Below, piece after piece: positions 1 through 9,091 of a stretch of 64,000 nt of DNA. Origin of the DNA: Terriglobus albidus (GTDB taxonomy: Bacteria; Acidobacteriota; Terriglobia; Terriglobales; Acidobacteriaceae); contig NZ_CP042806.1 of the NCBI RefSeq assembly GCF_008000815.1, positions 3,906,001 to 3,970,000 on the forward strand, read 5' to 3'. A program made the position numbers and the translations under genes. How positions within the stretch are numbered: the stretch's first letter is position 1; every line of letters starts with the position of its first letter. Under the pieces are notes generated by a model. That model was given only the letters and a program-made list of their open reading frames with translations, did no database searches and was not told the origin of the DNA.

Positions 1-231
1 GGAGACCATCGGCACGCCGCACTCTTCCACGGCAGCAAAGCACTGCTCAGGTGTCAGATCCGTCTTGAGGATGTGAGCCGGGTACTGAATCTTTCCGCAA
101 CCAGCACAGGCGAGGTTGCAGCGGAACAATGGCTCCAGCATCAGCACCAGCGGATACCGCTTGTTGCCTTTGATCTTCTGCTTCAGGACATAACTTGCGA
201 CCGTCAGCATCTGTGAGATTGGCACTGCCAT
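1..231 (-). CDS. hpnH: Hopanoid radical SAM protein HpnH (N-terminal part, runs off the window)
   Basis: The first 77 residues of a radical SAM enzyme are visible; the gene continues beyond the left edge. The cluster-binding motif CNLACAGC (Cys38, Cys42, Cys45; CX3CX2C) is intact and the N-terminus [20 protein letters not shown] matches the HpnH family, which joins adenosine to hopene to start the C35 hopanoid side chain. The ATG at 231 has a good Shine-Dalgarno (TAAGGAG) about 10 bases upstream. It follows shc on the same strand with a 30-base gap, so cyclisation and side-chain extension are probably cotranscribed. Confidence 0.88.
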   Translation of the reverse strand, partial: MAVPISQMLTVASYVLKQKIKGNKRYPLVLMLEPLFRCNLACAGCGKIQYPAHILKTDLTPEQCFAAVEECGVPMVS

Positions 232-261
232 CGGCTCACACTCCTTAGGTAAAAACTTTGG

Positions 262-2298
262 TTATTCCAGCGCACCGGAGACTTCCGTCTCGCGCGCCTT
301 GATATAAGTCGTCAATGCCAGCAGCGGGAAGTACTGCTTGTACAGGTGATATCCCAGGTAAAAGACGCGCGGGAAACCCGTTCCGGTGTAATAACTTTCA
401 CCGTTGCGGCCCGGCACCAGCTCATCCCAGCTTCCGTCCTCGTGCTGGTGATCGATCAACCAGCGCACACCTTTGGCAACAGAATCTGAACGGACATCTC
501 CGCCGGCAAGCAGTGCCAGCAGCGCCCACGCCGTCTGTGACGGCGTGCTTGAACCGAGGCCGCGCTGCAATGGATCGTCATACGTTCCACAGCTCTCGCC
601 CCAGCCGCCATCTGGATTCTGCACCATGCGCACCCATTCGGTGGCCTGCAGGACACAGGGCTCATGGCTCCACATGCCCATCGACTGCAATCCCCGCAGA
701 ACCAGGAACGTGCCGTAGAGATAGTTCACACCCCAACGGCCAAACCAGCTTCCGTCGCTCTCCTGCTCCGAGAGGATGAACTGTACGGCCTTTTCGACGC
801 GCTTGTCAGAACGGTTGTAGCCATACAGCGCCAGCATCTCCAGCATGCGGCCGGTAATATCTACCGTCGGCGGATCGAGCATGGCGTTATGGTCAGCGAA
901 CGGAATCTGCTCGAAGATAGTCTTCGTATTGTCCTTATCGAAGGCAGCCCATCCACCGTTCTTGCACTGCATCGCCCAGATCCAGTTCAGCGCGCGTTCG
1001 CACACTTCGTATTGGTAGCGCTCGCGCGGGTTCTCGACGCACTTCAGGGCGAGCAACACCTGGCCGGTATCGTCCACATCCGGATAGAACTCATTATTGA
1101 ACTCGAAGTACCAGCCGCCCGGTTCGACATTGCGAACCTTCTCGGCCCAGTCACCCTTGTGACGAACTTCCTTGCTCAGGATCCAGTCCGCCGCCTGAAT
1201 CATGCGCGGATCGTCCTTAGCAACGCCAGCTTCGCCCAAAGCATAGATCGCCTGTGCGGTATCCCACACCGGTGGAAAGCACGGCTGCATGCGGAACGTC
1301 GGCGTGGGATAGTCCTGCGTTCCCTCCGGACAGTCGATGCCGAGCTTCTCAAACTCGTCGACCGCGCGGATCAGGACAGGATCATCCATCGAATATCCAA
1401 GGCAGCGCAGCGCGACAATGGCATTCAACATCGCCGGGTAGATCGCGCCAAGACCGTCGGACTTCTCAAAGCGCTCCAGCATCCACTTCTCTGCCTTCTT
1501 GATCGCCATGCTGCGAAGTGGACGAATATGAACACGCTCTGCCCAGTGCGCGACACGATCGCACAGCAGGAAGAAATTCCGCCAGCTTACCGGCCGCTTC
1601 TTGTCCCAACGCAGATGAAGATTCGCTCTGTCGCGACCGCCAACGAATAGCTCGTCGATCTCTTCTTCGGGTGCAAGCTTCTTGAACGGCTTCTTCGCAT
1701 AGATGATCGACAGCGGCACCAGAATGCCGCGTGACCAGGACGAGATCTCATAGATATTGAAGTAAAACCAGTTGGGAAAGAGGATGATCTCCGGCGGAAT
1801 CGCCGGCACGGCATCGTAATCGTAGGCACCCAGCGCGCAGAGATAGAGCTTGGTGAAGGTGTTGCACTCCACCACGCCACCGAGTGAGAGCACACTCTCG
1901 CGTGCCTTCACCATCAGCGGATGGTCAGCCTTCCAGCCCATCAGCTTCAACGCCAGATAGGCCTTCACACCATAGTTCACATTCGATGGTCCGCCAGGAT
2001 AGAGACTCCATCCACCATCGGCGTTCTGATGACGCAGAATCTCGTTGACGGCGCGCTGCATCTTCGCCCGGTCACCCGTGCCAAGCAGGGTATGCACGAA
2101 GATGTAGTCCGCTTCGAGCATCACGTCGGCTTCCAACTCACCGCACCAGTAACCATCCTGATGCTGCTGGCCGAAGAGCCAATCTACCGCCCGTTTAATG
2201 CCCGAGGAGACTTTGTCCAGTTCGAGGTCCATTCGCCCGAAGCGAGGCTGCGTGCCTGCTTGAGACGATGCCGTCGATTTACTCGCGTCGATTGCCAT
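262..2298 (-). CDS. shc: Squalene-hopene cyclase
   Basis: This enzyme cyclises squalene to hopene/hopanol at the inner membrane. The protonating motif DVDD is at about residue 405, and several QW repeats are present (for example QHQDGYW, QNADGGW, QCKNGGW, QESDGSW, QNPDGGW, QHEDGSW). I choose the ATG at 2298 (678 aa) because it has GAGG 11 bases upstream; the frame can be extended to a GTG at 2328, giving 688 aa, but that start would lie only 5 bases from the ispH stop without its own Shine-Dalgarno. It lies between ispH (isoprenoid precursor) and hpnH (hopanoid tailoring), forming a hopanoid operon. Confidence 0.95.
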   Translation of the reverse strand: MAIDASKSTASSQAGTQPRFGRMDLELDKVSSGIKRAVDWLFGQQHQDGYWCGELEADVMLEADYIFVHTLLGTGDRAKMQRAVNEILRHQNADGGWSLYPGGPSNVNYGVKAYLALKLMGWKADHPLMVKARESVLSLGGVVECNTFTKLYLCALGAYDYDAVPAIPPEIILFPNWFYFNIYEISSWSRGILVPLSIIYAKKPFKKLAPEEEIDELFVGGRDRANLHLRWDKKRPVSWRNFFLLCDRVAHWAERVHIRPLRSMAIKKAEKWMLERFEKSDGLGAIYPAMLNAIVALRCLGYSMDDPVLIRAVDEFEKLGIDCPEGTQDYPTPTFRMQPCFPPVWDTAQAIYALGEAGVAKDDPRMIQAADWILSKEVRHKGDWAEKVRNVEPGGWYFEFNNEFYPDVDDTGQVLLALKCVENPRERYQYEVCERALNWIWAMQCKNGGWAAFDKDNTKTIFEQIPFADHNAMLDPPTVDITGRMLEMLALYGYNRSDKRVEKAVQFILSEQESDGSWFGRWGVNYLYGTFLVLRGLQSMGMWSHEPCVLQATEWVRMVQNPDGGWGESCGTYDDPLQRGLGSSTPSQTAWALLALLAGGDVRSDSVAKGVRWLIDHQHEDGSWDELVPGRNGESYYTGTGFPRVFYLGYHLYKQYFPLLALTTYIKARETEVSGALE

Positions 2299-2333
2299 GC
2301 GTTCGGAAACCTCAGTTTTTAGACGCACCCTGC

Positions 2334-3356
2334 TTAGGCGCCTACGGTCACTGCGCCCGGAGCTGGCTTGATAGCCTGCACGATCTCCGGAGGAAGACCG
2401 AAACGCACATTCTCCGGCATGACTTCCACTTCATCTACCGAACCGAAACCCTTGGTCTGGAGGTACTCAATGACCTCCTGCACCAATACTTCAGGAGCCG
2501 AAGCACCTGCAGTCACTGCCACATTGTCAACGTCATTCAGCCACTGCGGCTGAATATCCTCAGCCTTATCGATCAGGTAGCTGTTCGTACCCAGATTCTG
2601 CGAGACCTCAACCAGCCGGTTTGAATTCGAGCTGTTCTTCGAGCCCACTACCAGTACCAGATCCGCACCATGCGCCACATTCTTGACCGCAGTCTGACGG
2701 TTCTCTGTGGCATAGCAGATGTCCTGTGCATGCGGTCCAACAATGTTCGGGAACTTCTTCTTCAGCGCCTCGATCATGTCCCGCGCCTCATCCAGAGAGA
2801 GCGTGGTCTGGGTCAAATAAGCAACCTTGTCAGGATCGGGAACCACGAGGTTGTTCACCTCTTCCACCGTGGAAACGACCTGCGTGACCTCGGGCGCTTC
2901 ACCCTGTGTACCTTCCACCTCTTCGTGCTCGCGATGCCCCACCAGCACCAGCGAGTACCCCTGCTTGGCAAACTTGATCGCCTCGACGTGAACCTTGGTG
3001 ACCAACGGACAGGTCGCATCAATCACCTTCAGACCACGTTCCTTGGCAACCGCACGCACTGCCGGCGATACACCATGCGCCGAGAAGATCACACGCGCAC
3101 CCGAGGGAACCTCATCAAGCTCATTGACAAAGATCGCACCCTTCTTCGCCAGGTCGCTGACGACATAGCGATTGTGAACGATCTCCTTACGGACATAGAT
3201 CGGCGCACCAAAGGTATCCAGCGCGATCTTCACAATATCGACAGCGCGCACAACGCCGGCGCAAAAGCCACGGGGCTTAAGCAACAGAACGCGCTTTGTG
3301 GCCTCAGCCTGGTTGGAGAGGTTGTTGACTCGGGGTTCAGATGCAGTGGTGGTCAC
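2334..3356 (-). CDS. ispH: 4-hydroxy-3-methylbut-2-enyl diphosphate reductase (IspH/LytB)
   Basis: This is the last step of the MEP pathway, reducing HMBPP to IPP and DMAPP with a [4Fe-4S] cluster. The three cluster cysteines are visible at about 32 (GFCAGVVRAV), 116 (DATCPLVTKVH) and 214 (DICYATENRQ), and the catalytic histidine motif SAHGVSP is near 94. Length (340 aa) is normal. The start is a GTG at 3356 with no Shine-Dalgarno; a TATACT -10 box lies exactly 7 bases upstream, which suggests a leaderless mRNA. It is first in an ispH-shc-hpnH operon, linking isoprenoid supply to hopanoid synthesis. Confidence 0.95.
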   Translation of the reverse strand: MTTTASEPRVNNLSNQAEATKRVLLLKPRGFCAGVVRAVDIVKIALDTFGAPIYVRKEIVHNRYVVSDLAKKGAIFVNELDEVPSGARVIFSAHGVSPAVRAVAKERGLKVIDATCPLVTKVHVEAIKFAKQGYSLVLVGHREHEEVEGTQGEAPEVTQVVSTVEEVNNLVVPDPDKVAYLTQTTLSLDEARDMIEALKKKFPNIVGPHAQDICYATENRQTAVKNVAHGADLVLVVGSKNSSNSNRLVEVSQNLGTNSYLIDKAEDIQPQWLNDVDNVAVTAGASAPEVLVQEVIEYLQTKGFGSVDEVEVMPENVRFGLPPEIVQAIKPAPGAVTVGA

Positions 3357-3363
3357 AGTAGTG

Positions 3364-3369
3364 AGTATA
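3364..3369 (-). promoter_or_regulatory. -10 box of a probable leaderless ispH promoter
   Basis: TATACT lies 7 bases before the GTG start of ispH, so transcription would begin at or within a base or two of the start codon. A weak -35 (ATGACG) sits 16 bases further upstream. No Shine-Dalgarno is present. The same TATACT-7-GTG layout occurs at miaB. Confidence 0.55.
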
Positions 3370-3464
3370 CCGTTAACACCCCTCCCGTCATGCAGAAATG
3401 AACCTCAAACGGTGCATTTCAGGACACCTCCAAGGTAAGTCCTTGTAGCCTGATTCAAAATGGT

Positions 3465-4094
3465 TTACCTCATTACCGCGCGTAGAAAAGCCTTGATCAA
3501 CGGTAATGCTGAAACCTCCGGCCCGGAAGGCACAAGCGCTGAGATCACAGCGACCGAATCTGCACCCGCATCCAGTACCTCCTGTGCTCTCTCAGGCGAG
3601 ATTCCTCCAATCGCGACGATGGGCTTCCTGGTCAGCTTGCGCACTTGCCGCAGCAGCTCCAAACCGGTCACCGGGTCCGGATTCTGCTTCGTGGCCGTGG
3701 CATAAATCGGTCCAATCGCCAGGTAGTCCGCTTCGGTCGCCACTGCCGCCTCGAACTGGCCAAGCGTGTGCGTCGACACACCGATGAGCTTTCCCGCGCC
3801 TACGATACGGCGGGCATCGTCCGGATGAAGATCGGTTTGTCCGACATGCACGCCGTCACACTCTCCAATCCTCGCCAGATCAGGCCGATCATTCAGCAAC
3901 AACCTTACCCCTGGGACAGCCGACCGGATTCGCTGCAGATTCGCAAGAAGCGTCTGTGGCGACGCGACCTTGTCGCGATACTGCAGTAACGAAACTCCAG
4001 CCAATGCCAGCTCGCCGGAAAATTGTTCGATCGAGATCTGCCGCGCGGCCAATACACCGGCGTCGAGAATGGGATAGAGCCGAGGAATCTGCAT
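3465..4094 (-). CDS. thiE: Thiamine-phosphate synthase
   Basis: ThiE couples HMP-pyrophosphate with thiazole phosphate to make thiamine phosphate. TIM-barrel signature stretches are clear: LLNDRPDLA, GVHVGQTDLHPDDAR, IGVSTHT, DYLAIGPIYATATK and VAIGGISPERAQEVLDAGAD. I start at ATG 4094 (MQIPRLYPILDAG, 209 aa), the normal length; upstream codons in frame would overlap the preceding membrane-protein gene. The frame could extend to 4193 but that part has no family resemblance. It is the last gene of the pepP-accB-accC strand run. ThiG lies about 55 kb away, so thiamine genes are dispersed here. Confidence 0.92.
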   Translation of the reverse strand: MQIPRLYPILDAGVLAARQISIEQFSGELALAGVSLLQYRDKVASPQTLLANLQRIRSAVPGVRLLLNDRPDLARIGECDGVHVGQTDLHPDDARRIVGAGKLIGVSTHTLGQFEAAVATEADYLAIGPIYATATKQNPDPVTGLELLRQVRKLTRKPIVAIGGISPERAQEVLDAGADSVAVISALVPSGPEVSALPLIKAFLRAVMR

Positions 4095-4099
4095 GATGG

Positions 4100-4651
4100 T
4101 TACCGCGCCGATGCCAGGATGCGGCGTGCATCGTCCAGGCCAGCCTGTCCTCCGGTCAGTCCAATCTGCCAGTCGGTACCTGGAACCACGCACAGATACA
4201 AAGCCCAGGGCTGTGCGGAGTTTTCACGCACACAAAGAAAGCTCAGACCGTGCGCGCGAATTGTCTCTGGAGAGAAACGCCCTTCTTCCACACCTCGGCC
4301 ATAGGTTGCAAGGATCTGCCTTTGGAAGGCCTCAGCCTGCTGCTCATTGCGAATCCCGCCGACGGCATGATCAATGTTCAACTGTACGGCATGCGACAGG
4401 CGGAAGATCTCTCCACGATCAGGATTGGTACTGCGCCACAGCAGGGGCAGACGAAAGCTATGACCGTTGAAGCTGGCGTAGTTGCCGTGGCGCACATGCC
4501 ACCACAGAGCCATGACGGGATCTCCCACTGTCCCCCGACTCAGGACTAAGAAGTACAACAGCGGGAAAGGAACGATCCATATAGGGATAGAACGAAACAG
4601 GCCGCGCAGAGTCCATCGATGATGGTCTGACGGCCTGAGTGCGTCTTCCAT
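4100..4651 (-). CDS. Small membrane-anchored protein of unknown function
   Basis: A 183-residue protein with one clear hydrophobic segment near residues 20-40 (SIPIWIVPFPLLYFLVLS) and a soluble C-terminal part of about 140 residues. I do not recognise the family. It is packed between accC (6-base gap) and thiE on the same strand, so it is probably cotranscribed. A positive arginine-rich N-terminus followed by a single helix suggests the C-terminus is outside the cytoplasm (inference). The C-terminal part resembles no enzyme motif I know. Confidence 0.7.
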   Translation of the reverse strand: MEDALRPSDHHRWTLRGLFRSIPIWIVPFPLLYFLVLSRGTVGDPVMALWWHVRHGNYASFNGHSFRLPLLWRSTNPDRGEIFRLSHAVQLNIDHAVGGIRNEQQAEAFQRQILATYGRGVEEGRFSPETIRAHGLSFLCVRENSAQPWALYLCVVPGTDWQIGLTGGQAGLDDARRILASAR

Positions 4652-4656
4652 GATCT

Positions 4657-6018
4657 CTATTCGGCCTTCGCCTTCTCCCGTTCAAAGAAGCGTTCCATGA
4701 ACTTCGTGTCGAAATTTCCGGCGCGGAACTCTTCATCCTCAAAGATCTTTTTGTGCAGCGGAATTGTCGTATAAATGCCCTGCACAATGAATTGGTCGAG
4801 CGCCCGCTGCATCTTATTCATCGCTTCTTCGCGATCCTTGCCATGAACAATCAGCTTGCCGATCAACGAGTCGTAATACGGCGGCACGACTCCTTCCGCA
4901 TATTGCGCTGTGTCGACCCGGACACCATTGCCGCCCGGCAGATTGAAGGCCGTAATCTTGCCCGCCGAAGGAGTGAACTTCTCCGGGTGTTCCGCATTGA
5001 TACGGCACTCGATCGCGTGCCCATTGATGACAATGGGCTGAGGAACGATCTCCGACAACTTCTCTCCGGCGGCAATGCGCAGCTGCGCCTTCACCAGGTC
5101 GATACCGGTGATCATCTCCGTCACCGGATGCTCCACCTGGATGCGGGTATTCATCTCGATGAAGTAGATCTTCCCGTCTTCATCCATCAGGAATTCGATG
5201 GTGCCCGCATTCCAGTAGCCGATGTCCTTAAGCGACTTGCGGATTACCTTGCCCATCTCTTCGCGCTGTTGCTGCGTGATTTTGAGCGAAGGGGCCTCTT
5301 CGATCAGCTTCTGATGGCGCCTCTGGATCGAGCACTCGCGTTCGTTGAGAGAAAGAACATTCCCATGTTCGTCGGCCAGCACCTGGAACTCAATGTGACG
5401 AGGCCGCTCGATGAACTTCTCCATGTACAGATCACCGTTTCCAAAGGCATTCAGCGCCTCCGTCGATGCCTGGTTATAGAGGTCCGGAAGTTCCTGCGGA
5501 GCACGGCAGATACGCATTCCGCGTCCGCCGCCGCCGGCAACAGCTTTCAAAATGACGGGATAGCCAACCGACTTCGCCCATTTCAGAGCTTCATCCACGC
5601 TGCCAATTACACCGTCTGATCCGGGAAGAATCGGCACCTTTGCCTTCTTCATCGTCTGGCGAGCGGTGGACTTCTCACCCATCATGCGCGTCACCTCGGG
5701 CGGCGGCCCGATGAACTTGATGTTCGACGCGCGGCATACCTCGGCAAAGTTGGCATTCTCCGAAAGCAGACCATAGCCAGGATGAATGGCATCCACATCG
5801 GCAATCTCCGCAGCAGAGATCACCGCCGGAACATTCAGATAACTCTCGGCCGAACGAGGCGGTCCGATGCAGATAGCTTCATCGGCAAAACGGACATGCA
5901 GTGAGTTGCGGTCCGCTGTCGAATAGACCGCGACAGTACGAATGCCCATTTCCTTGCAGGCATTGATCACTCGAAGCGCGATTTCGCCGCGATTGGCGAT
6001 AAGGACTTTGCGAAACAT
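4657..6018 (-). CDS. accC: Acetyl-CoA carboxylase, biotin carboxylase subunit
   Basis: AccC carboxylates the biotin of AccB using ATP and bicarbonate, the first half-reaction of fatty acid synthesis. The protein has the usual three parts: pre-ATP-grasp ([18 protein letters not shown]), ATP-grasp with the glycine-rich loop [10 protein letters not shown], and the C-terminal domain. The catalytic stretch [14 protein letters not shown] is intact. Length of 453 aa is typical. It follows accB by 41 bases on the same strand, the standard accB-accC pair. Confidence 0.97.
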   Translation of the reverse strand: MFRKVLIANRGEIALRVINACKEMGIRTVAVYSTADRNSLHVRFADEAICIGPPRSAESYLNVPAVISAAEIADVDAIHPGYGLLSENANFAEVCRASNIKFIGPPPEVTRMMGEKSTARQTMKKAKVPILPGSDGVIGSVDEALKWAKSVGYPVILKAVAGGGGRGMRICRAPQELPDLYNQASTEALNAFGNGDLYMEKFIERPRHIEFQVLADEHGNVLSLNERECSIQRRHQKLIEEAPSLKITQQQREEMGKVIRKSLKDIGYWNAGTIEFLMDEDGKIYFIEMNTRIQVEHPVTEMITGIDLVKAQLRIAAGEKLSEIVPQPIVINGHAIECRINAEHPEKFTPSAGKITAFNLPGGNGVRVDTAQYAEGVVPPYYDSLIGKLIVHGKDREEAMNKMQRALDQFIVQGIYTTIPLHKKIFEDEEFRAGNFDTKFMERFFEREKAKAE

Positions 6019-6059
6019 CTTCTTCCAGTCTTGTTACCAGGGGTAGGTCGAACAGCGTC

Positions 6060-6551
6060 TCAACGTGGCTTCACGGCAAAAAGCGGCTGGCCATACTCCA
6101 CCGGCTGGCCGTTGTTAGCAATGCGACGTACAACCTCTCCCGCGACATCAGATTCAATCTCGTTCATCAGCTTCATGGCCTCCACGATGCATAGCACCTG
6201 ACCGACCTCAACCTGATCGCCAACTTTGACAAACGGAGCCGCGCCCGGCGCCGAAGACTCATAGAAGGTGCCGACGATTGGGGATTTCACCTCATGAACA
6301 TTCTCAGCCGGCGCTTGTGCCTCGGCCGCGGGTGCAGAGACCGGCGCCGCGGCCACCAAGGGCGCAGGTGCAATCGTCTGCTGCGGAATCAATGTGGCGA
6401 GTTGTGTATAGTCGATAGCCGCCGGAACCGGAGGGCCGGTGAATTTGATGCGGACCTTGAGGTCGCCCCGCTCAAGATCGAATTCGGCAATCTTGTTGTC
6501 TTTCAGAAACTCTACGAGTTCGCGAAGGTCCTTCAGTTCATTTGCTTCCAT
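6060..6551 (-). CDS. accB: Biotin carboxyl carrier protein of acetyl-CoA carboxylase
   Basis: AccB carries the biotin that shuttles CO2 between AccC and the carboxyltransferase. The biotinylation motif EAMKLMNEI is present (Lys127 of 163). An N-terminal helical region is followed by an Ala/Pro-rich linker (about residues 55-85) and a C-terminal biotinyl domain. It lies directly upstream of accC and downstream of pepP. In many bacteria efp sits between the peptidase and accB; here it is absent. Confidence 0.96.
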   Translation of the reverse strand: MEANELKDLRELVEFLKDNKIAEFDLERGDLKVRIKFTGPPVPAAIDYTQLATLIPQQTIAPAPLVAAAPVSAPAAEAQAPAENVHEVKSPIVGTFYESSAPGAAPFVKVGDQVEVGQVLCIVEAMKLMNEIESDVAGEVVRRIANNGQPVEYGQPLFAVKPR

Positions 6552-6611
6552 GCTTTATCTCTTCTTCCGGATTCGCTGGCGCCGCGGAACCGACCGCAGG
6601 CCCAGTCCTTG

Positions 6612-7697
6612 TTATAACTCGATCCAGGCTTTCGGCGACGGCGTTATGATCTCGCAGCCGTTGCGGTTAATGACGACGGTATCTTCGATGCGGATTCCGA
6701 AGCGGCCGGGAAGGTAGACACCGGGTTCAATCGTAACGACCATGCCCTCGGCGAGTGGCTGCTTCTGGTTGGCGGCAATCCTTGGTCCCTCGTGAATCTC
6801 CAGGCCAACACCGTGACCTGTGGAGTGCGTAAAATATCGTGCCAGCCCCGCACGCTTCAGAACACTGCGGGCTGCTTCATCAACATCGCCGCAAGTAACT
6901 CCATCCTTTGCGGCTGCCACTGCCGATTCCTGCGCTTCCAGGACTGCGGCATAGGCTCTTTCCTCTTCAGCGGTTGCACGGCCCATATGCACCGTGCGTG
7001 TCATGTCCGAACAATACCCGTTGAGAATAACACCGAAGTCCAGTGTGATGAACCCTTTGCGGGGAATGCGGGAGGAACTTGCGCGTCCGTGCGGAAGTGC
7101 AGATCGGGCGCCCGAAGCGACAATCGTCTCAAACGACATAGCCTCCGCCCCTAACAGGCGCGCCTGATGCTCCAGCTCCGCCGCGACAGCTACTTCCGTA
7201 ATTCCCGGCTCAAGAAAGCCGAGAATATGGTCAAACAGCCTCGCGCCCAGTGCGGCAGCTTGCCGCATGCGGCGGATCTCTGCTGCATCCTTGATCTCCC
7301 GCTGTGCTGCAACCAGCGGAGACTCCAGCGGCTGAAAGAAACCGCGGCGCAATCGTCCACTCACTGCCTTGCGAAGATGTCCCAACAGCGCGATGGTCGT
7401 ATGCGTCCCGTCAATACCGCAGCTAGTTAGCTGTTGCTGCTCCAGCCACGCGGCAGCCATTGTCTGCGCAGACTTTTTCTTTGCAATCACAACGCGAGCG
7501 CTCTCAACCTCTTCCCTCGCCTGAACGGTATAACGGCCATCCGTGAATAGAACGGCTTTGCGTGGAGTGATCGCCAATGCAGCATTGGATCCTGTAAAGC
7601 CAGTCAAATAATGGACATCGGGTAGATGGGTCAGCAGCAATGCCTGCACGTTCTGTGCGGCCATGGCTTTTCGGATCGTACGGATTCTTACCTGCAT
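6612..7697 (-). CDS. pepP: M24 family Xaa-Pro aminopeptidase
   Basis: A creatinase/prolidase-type metallopeptidase that removes residues N-terminal to proline. The N-terminal domain (LTHLPDVHYLTGFTGSNAAL) and the catalytic pita-bread domain are both present. All five metal ligands can be placed: two Asp in TLDFGVILNGYCSDMTRTVH, His in HSTGHGVGLEIHEG, Glu in TIEPGVYLPG and Glu in IRIEDTVVI. Length of 361 aa is normal. It heads the strand run pepP-accB-accC. The ATG at 7697 has no Shine-Dalgarno but a TAAAAT box 7 bases upstream. PepP versus PepQ naming is not decided by sequence alone. Confidence 0.9.
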   Translation of the reverse strand: MQVRIRTIRKAMAAQNVQALLLTHLPDVHYLTGFTGSNAALAITPRKAVLFTDGRYTVQAREEVESARVVIAKKKSAQTMAAAWLEQQQLTSCGIDGTHTTIALLGHLRKAVSGRLRRGFFQPLESPLVAAQREIKDAAEIRRMRQAAALGARLFDHILGFLEPGITEVAVAAELEHQARLLGAEAMSFETIVASGARSALPHGRASSSRIPRKGFITLDFGVILNGYCSDMTRTVHMGRATAEEERAYAAVLEAQESAVAAAKDGVTCGDVDEAARSVLKRAGLARYFTHSTGHGVGLEIHEGPRIAANQKQPLAEGMVVTIEPGVYLPGRFGIRIEDTVVINRNGCEIITPSPKAWIEL

Positions 7698-7704
7698 CCG
7701 TTCT

Positions 7705-7710
7705 ATTTTA
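7705..7710 (-). promoter_or_regulatory. -10 box of a probable leaderless pepP promoter
   Basis: TAAAAT lies 7 bases before the pepP ATG and no ribosome binding site is present in between. It forms a divergent pair with the TATCAT box of the phosphoesterase gene 35 bases away. No convincing -35 is visible. Confidence 0.45.
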
Positions 7711-7744
7711 TGTTCCGAATCCCCCTCCGGGCCAACGACGACGA

Positions 7745-7750
7745 TATCAT
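7745..7750 (+). promoter_or_regulatory. -10 box of a probable leaderless phosphoesterase promoter
   Basis: TATCAT is followed by exactly six bases (CAAACT) and the ATG of the phosphoesterase gene. No Shine-Dalgarno fits between them. Confidence 0.45.
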
Positions 7751-7756
7751 CAAACT

Positions 7757-8629
7757 ATGCCTGATCCCTCGTGGATGACACGACGTAAAGTTCTTCAACT
7801 GGGAGTGGCAGGCGTAGCCGGGATGGCTTTGTACTCCGGCGAGCTTGCACGGCACGAACTGGAAGTCGTCCAGCTTACCGTCAAACTGGCAAACCTACCG
7901 GACGCCTTTCACGGCTTCCGCATCGCACAGATCAGCGATCTTCATTTTCACGAATACACGGAAACATTTTTTCTTCGCTCCGTATTGCGCCGTGTTAATG
8001 CGCTTCGTCCAGATGCTGTCTTATTGACCGGGGACTTCATCAGTAACGCGCGCGATCGCACCTACCCAATCGCACAGGCTCATGTCTGCGGCGACATCCT
8101 GAAGATGCTGGAGTGCCCCATCCGATATGGAGTCCTTGGAAATCATGACTCCGCCATGGGAGAAACAGAGATCCACCATGCTCTCGTCTCCAATGGAACA
8201 CCGATTCTCTTGAACAAGAGTGTTCCCATTGAGCGAGGCGGCAGCCGCATCTGGGTTGGAGGACTGCGCGATACGCTTGCCTCCTATCCGGAACCGGAAC
8301 AGGCGATCCCGTCTAAAATTCGTAACCCTAAGGAGCCGGTCCTTCTGATGATTCACGAGCCGGATTACATCGACGAGTTGATGAAGTACCCGTCGAGTCA
8401 GTCCGTAGGCCTGGTGCTCTCAGGCCACTCCCATGGAGGTCAGGTACGGCTGCCGTTCCTTCCCCCGCTCAAAGCGGTTCTGCCGCCGGGTGGGAAAAAA
8501 TATATTGAGGGTCTCTTCCGCGTAGGCAATACGCAGCTCTACGTCAATCGTGGCATCGGAACCACGGAGGTTCCCTTCCGGCTCAACTGCCCGCCGGAGA
8601 TCACGGTGTTGACACTGGAGCAGGGCTAG
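7757..8629 (+). CDS. Tat-exported metallophosphoesterase (YkuE/YaeI-type)
   Basis: A calcineurin-like phosphoesterase of 290 aa. The two-metal motifs appear in order: ISDLHFHEY, TGDFIS, GNHD, and SGHSHGGQ. The N-terminus has a twin-arginine signal (TRRKVLQLG, then a hydrophobic stretch), so the folded protein is probably exported by Tat. Related proteins hydrolyse UDP-sugar lipids or cell-envelope phosphodiesters, but the substrate cannot be read from the sequence. Start at ATG 7757; a second ATG six codons later is also possible. Its TAG stop lies at the first bases of a MITE-like element. Confidence 0.88.
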   Translation: MPDPSWMTRRKVLQLGVAGVAGMALYSGELARHELEVVQLTVKLANLPDAFHGFRIAQISDLHFHEYTETFFLRSVLRRVNALRPDAVLLTGDFISNARDRTYPIAQAHVCGDILKMLECPIRYGVLGNHDSAMGETEIHHALVSNGTPILLNKSVPIERGGSRIWVGGLRDTLASYPEPEQAIPSKIRNPKEPVLLMIHEPDYIDELMKYPSSQSVGLVLSGHSHGGQVRLPFLPPLKAVLPPGGKKYIEGLFRVGNTQLYVNRGIGTTEVPFRLNCPPEITVLTLEQG

Positions 8630-8731
8630 AGCATTTTTCCTGTTCTGGTTGTCCCGGAAGGAACGTGCGGCGGAGTTTTCAATGCGGAAAACGGCTATGG
8701 ATGCGGAAACCCTGCGGAGAAAAATGCGCTA
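8627..8731 (-). mobile_element. MITE-like palindromic element, copy A (degenerate)
   Basis: About 105 bp in reverse orientation relative to copies B-E. It begins TAGAGCATTTTTCCTG and ends GAAAAATGCGCTA, with the central inverted pair AGTTTTC / GAAAAC still visible. The GTGTAG-type segment near one end is lost, so this is the most decayed copy. TA flanks both sides. The left TA is part of the phosphoesterase stop codon and the right TA is part of the stop codon of the convergent HTH gene. Confidence 0.75.
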
Positions 8732-8986
8732 ACGCGCGCGACGGACAGGCTTCTTTTGCGTGGGCTTTGCCTTTGCCGGAGCTGATGGCTTGCGGACCCC
8801 CGACTGCTCATCCATCCAGGCATCGAGCAGCGAGCGCTTGAAGCGCCACCGGTTCCCCAGCTTGAAAGCCGGAACAAATCCCTCGGAAGCATAACGGTAG
8901 AGAGTATCGCCACTGATGCCGAGATAGTCGGCAGCCTGGCGAATATCCATCACCTCTCGAAGCGCGATCTGGGCAGCGGATGGCAT
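8729..8986 (-). CDS. Excisionase/MerR-type helix-turn-helix DNA-binding protein
   Basis: An 85-residue protein whose centre (MDIRQAADYLGISGDTLYRY, then GFVPAFKLGNRWRFKRSLLDAWM) is the excisionase-type winged HTH domain (HTH_17 family). The last 20 residues are Lys/Arg/Ala-rich, as in a non-specific DNA-contacting tail. Such proteins are either phage-type recombination directionality factors or small regulators; no integrase is nearby, so a regulator is more likely. Its stop codon coincides with the end of MITE copy A. Confidence 0.85.
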   Translation of the reverse strand: MPSAAQIALREVMDIRQAADYLGISGDTLYRYASEGFVPAFKLGNRWRFKRSLLDAWMDEQSGVRKPSAPAKAKPTQKKPVRRAR

Positions 8987-9091
8987 TGATCACATCTGCG
9001 GGCAGACTTCCCCGGCTCTCTGTTTTTACCCCGTTTTTTCCCGAAGTACAAGCAATTTCTGAGGTTTACGGAGGGGTTAACATCCGTTTCG

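Noticed and set aside
664-1650. A 328-residue open frame on the plus strand opposite shc
   Set aside because: It is the antisense shadow of a clear squalene-hopene cyclase and has no recognisable motif or Shine-Dalgarno.
8729-8986. Prophage excisionase
   Set aside because: The domain is of excisionase type, but no integrase, attachment repeats or phage genes are near, so a small regulator is more likely.
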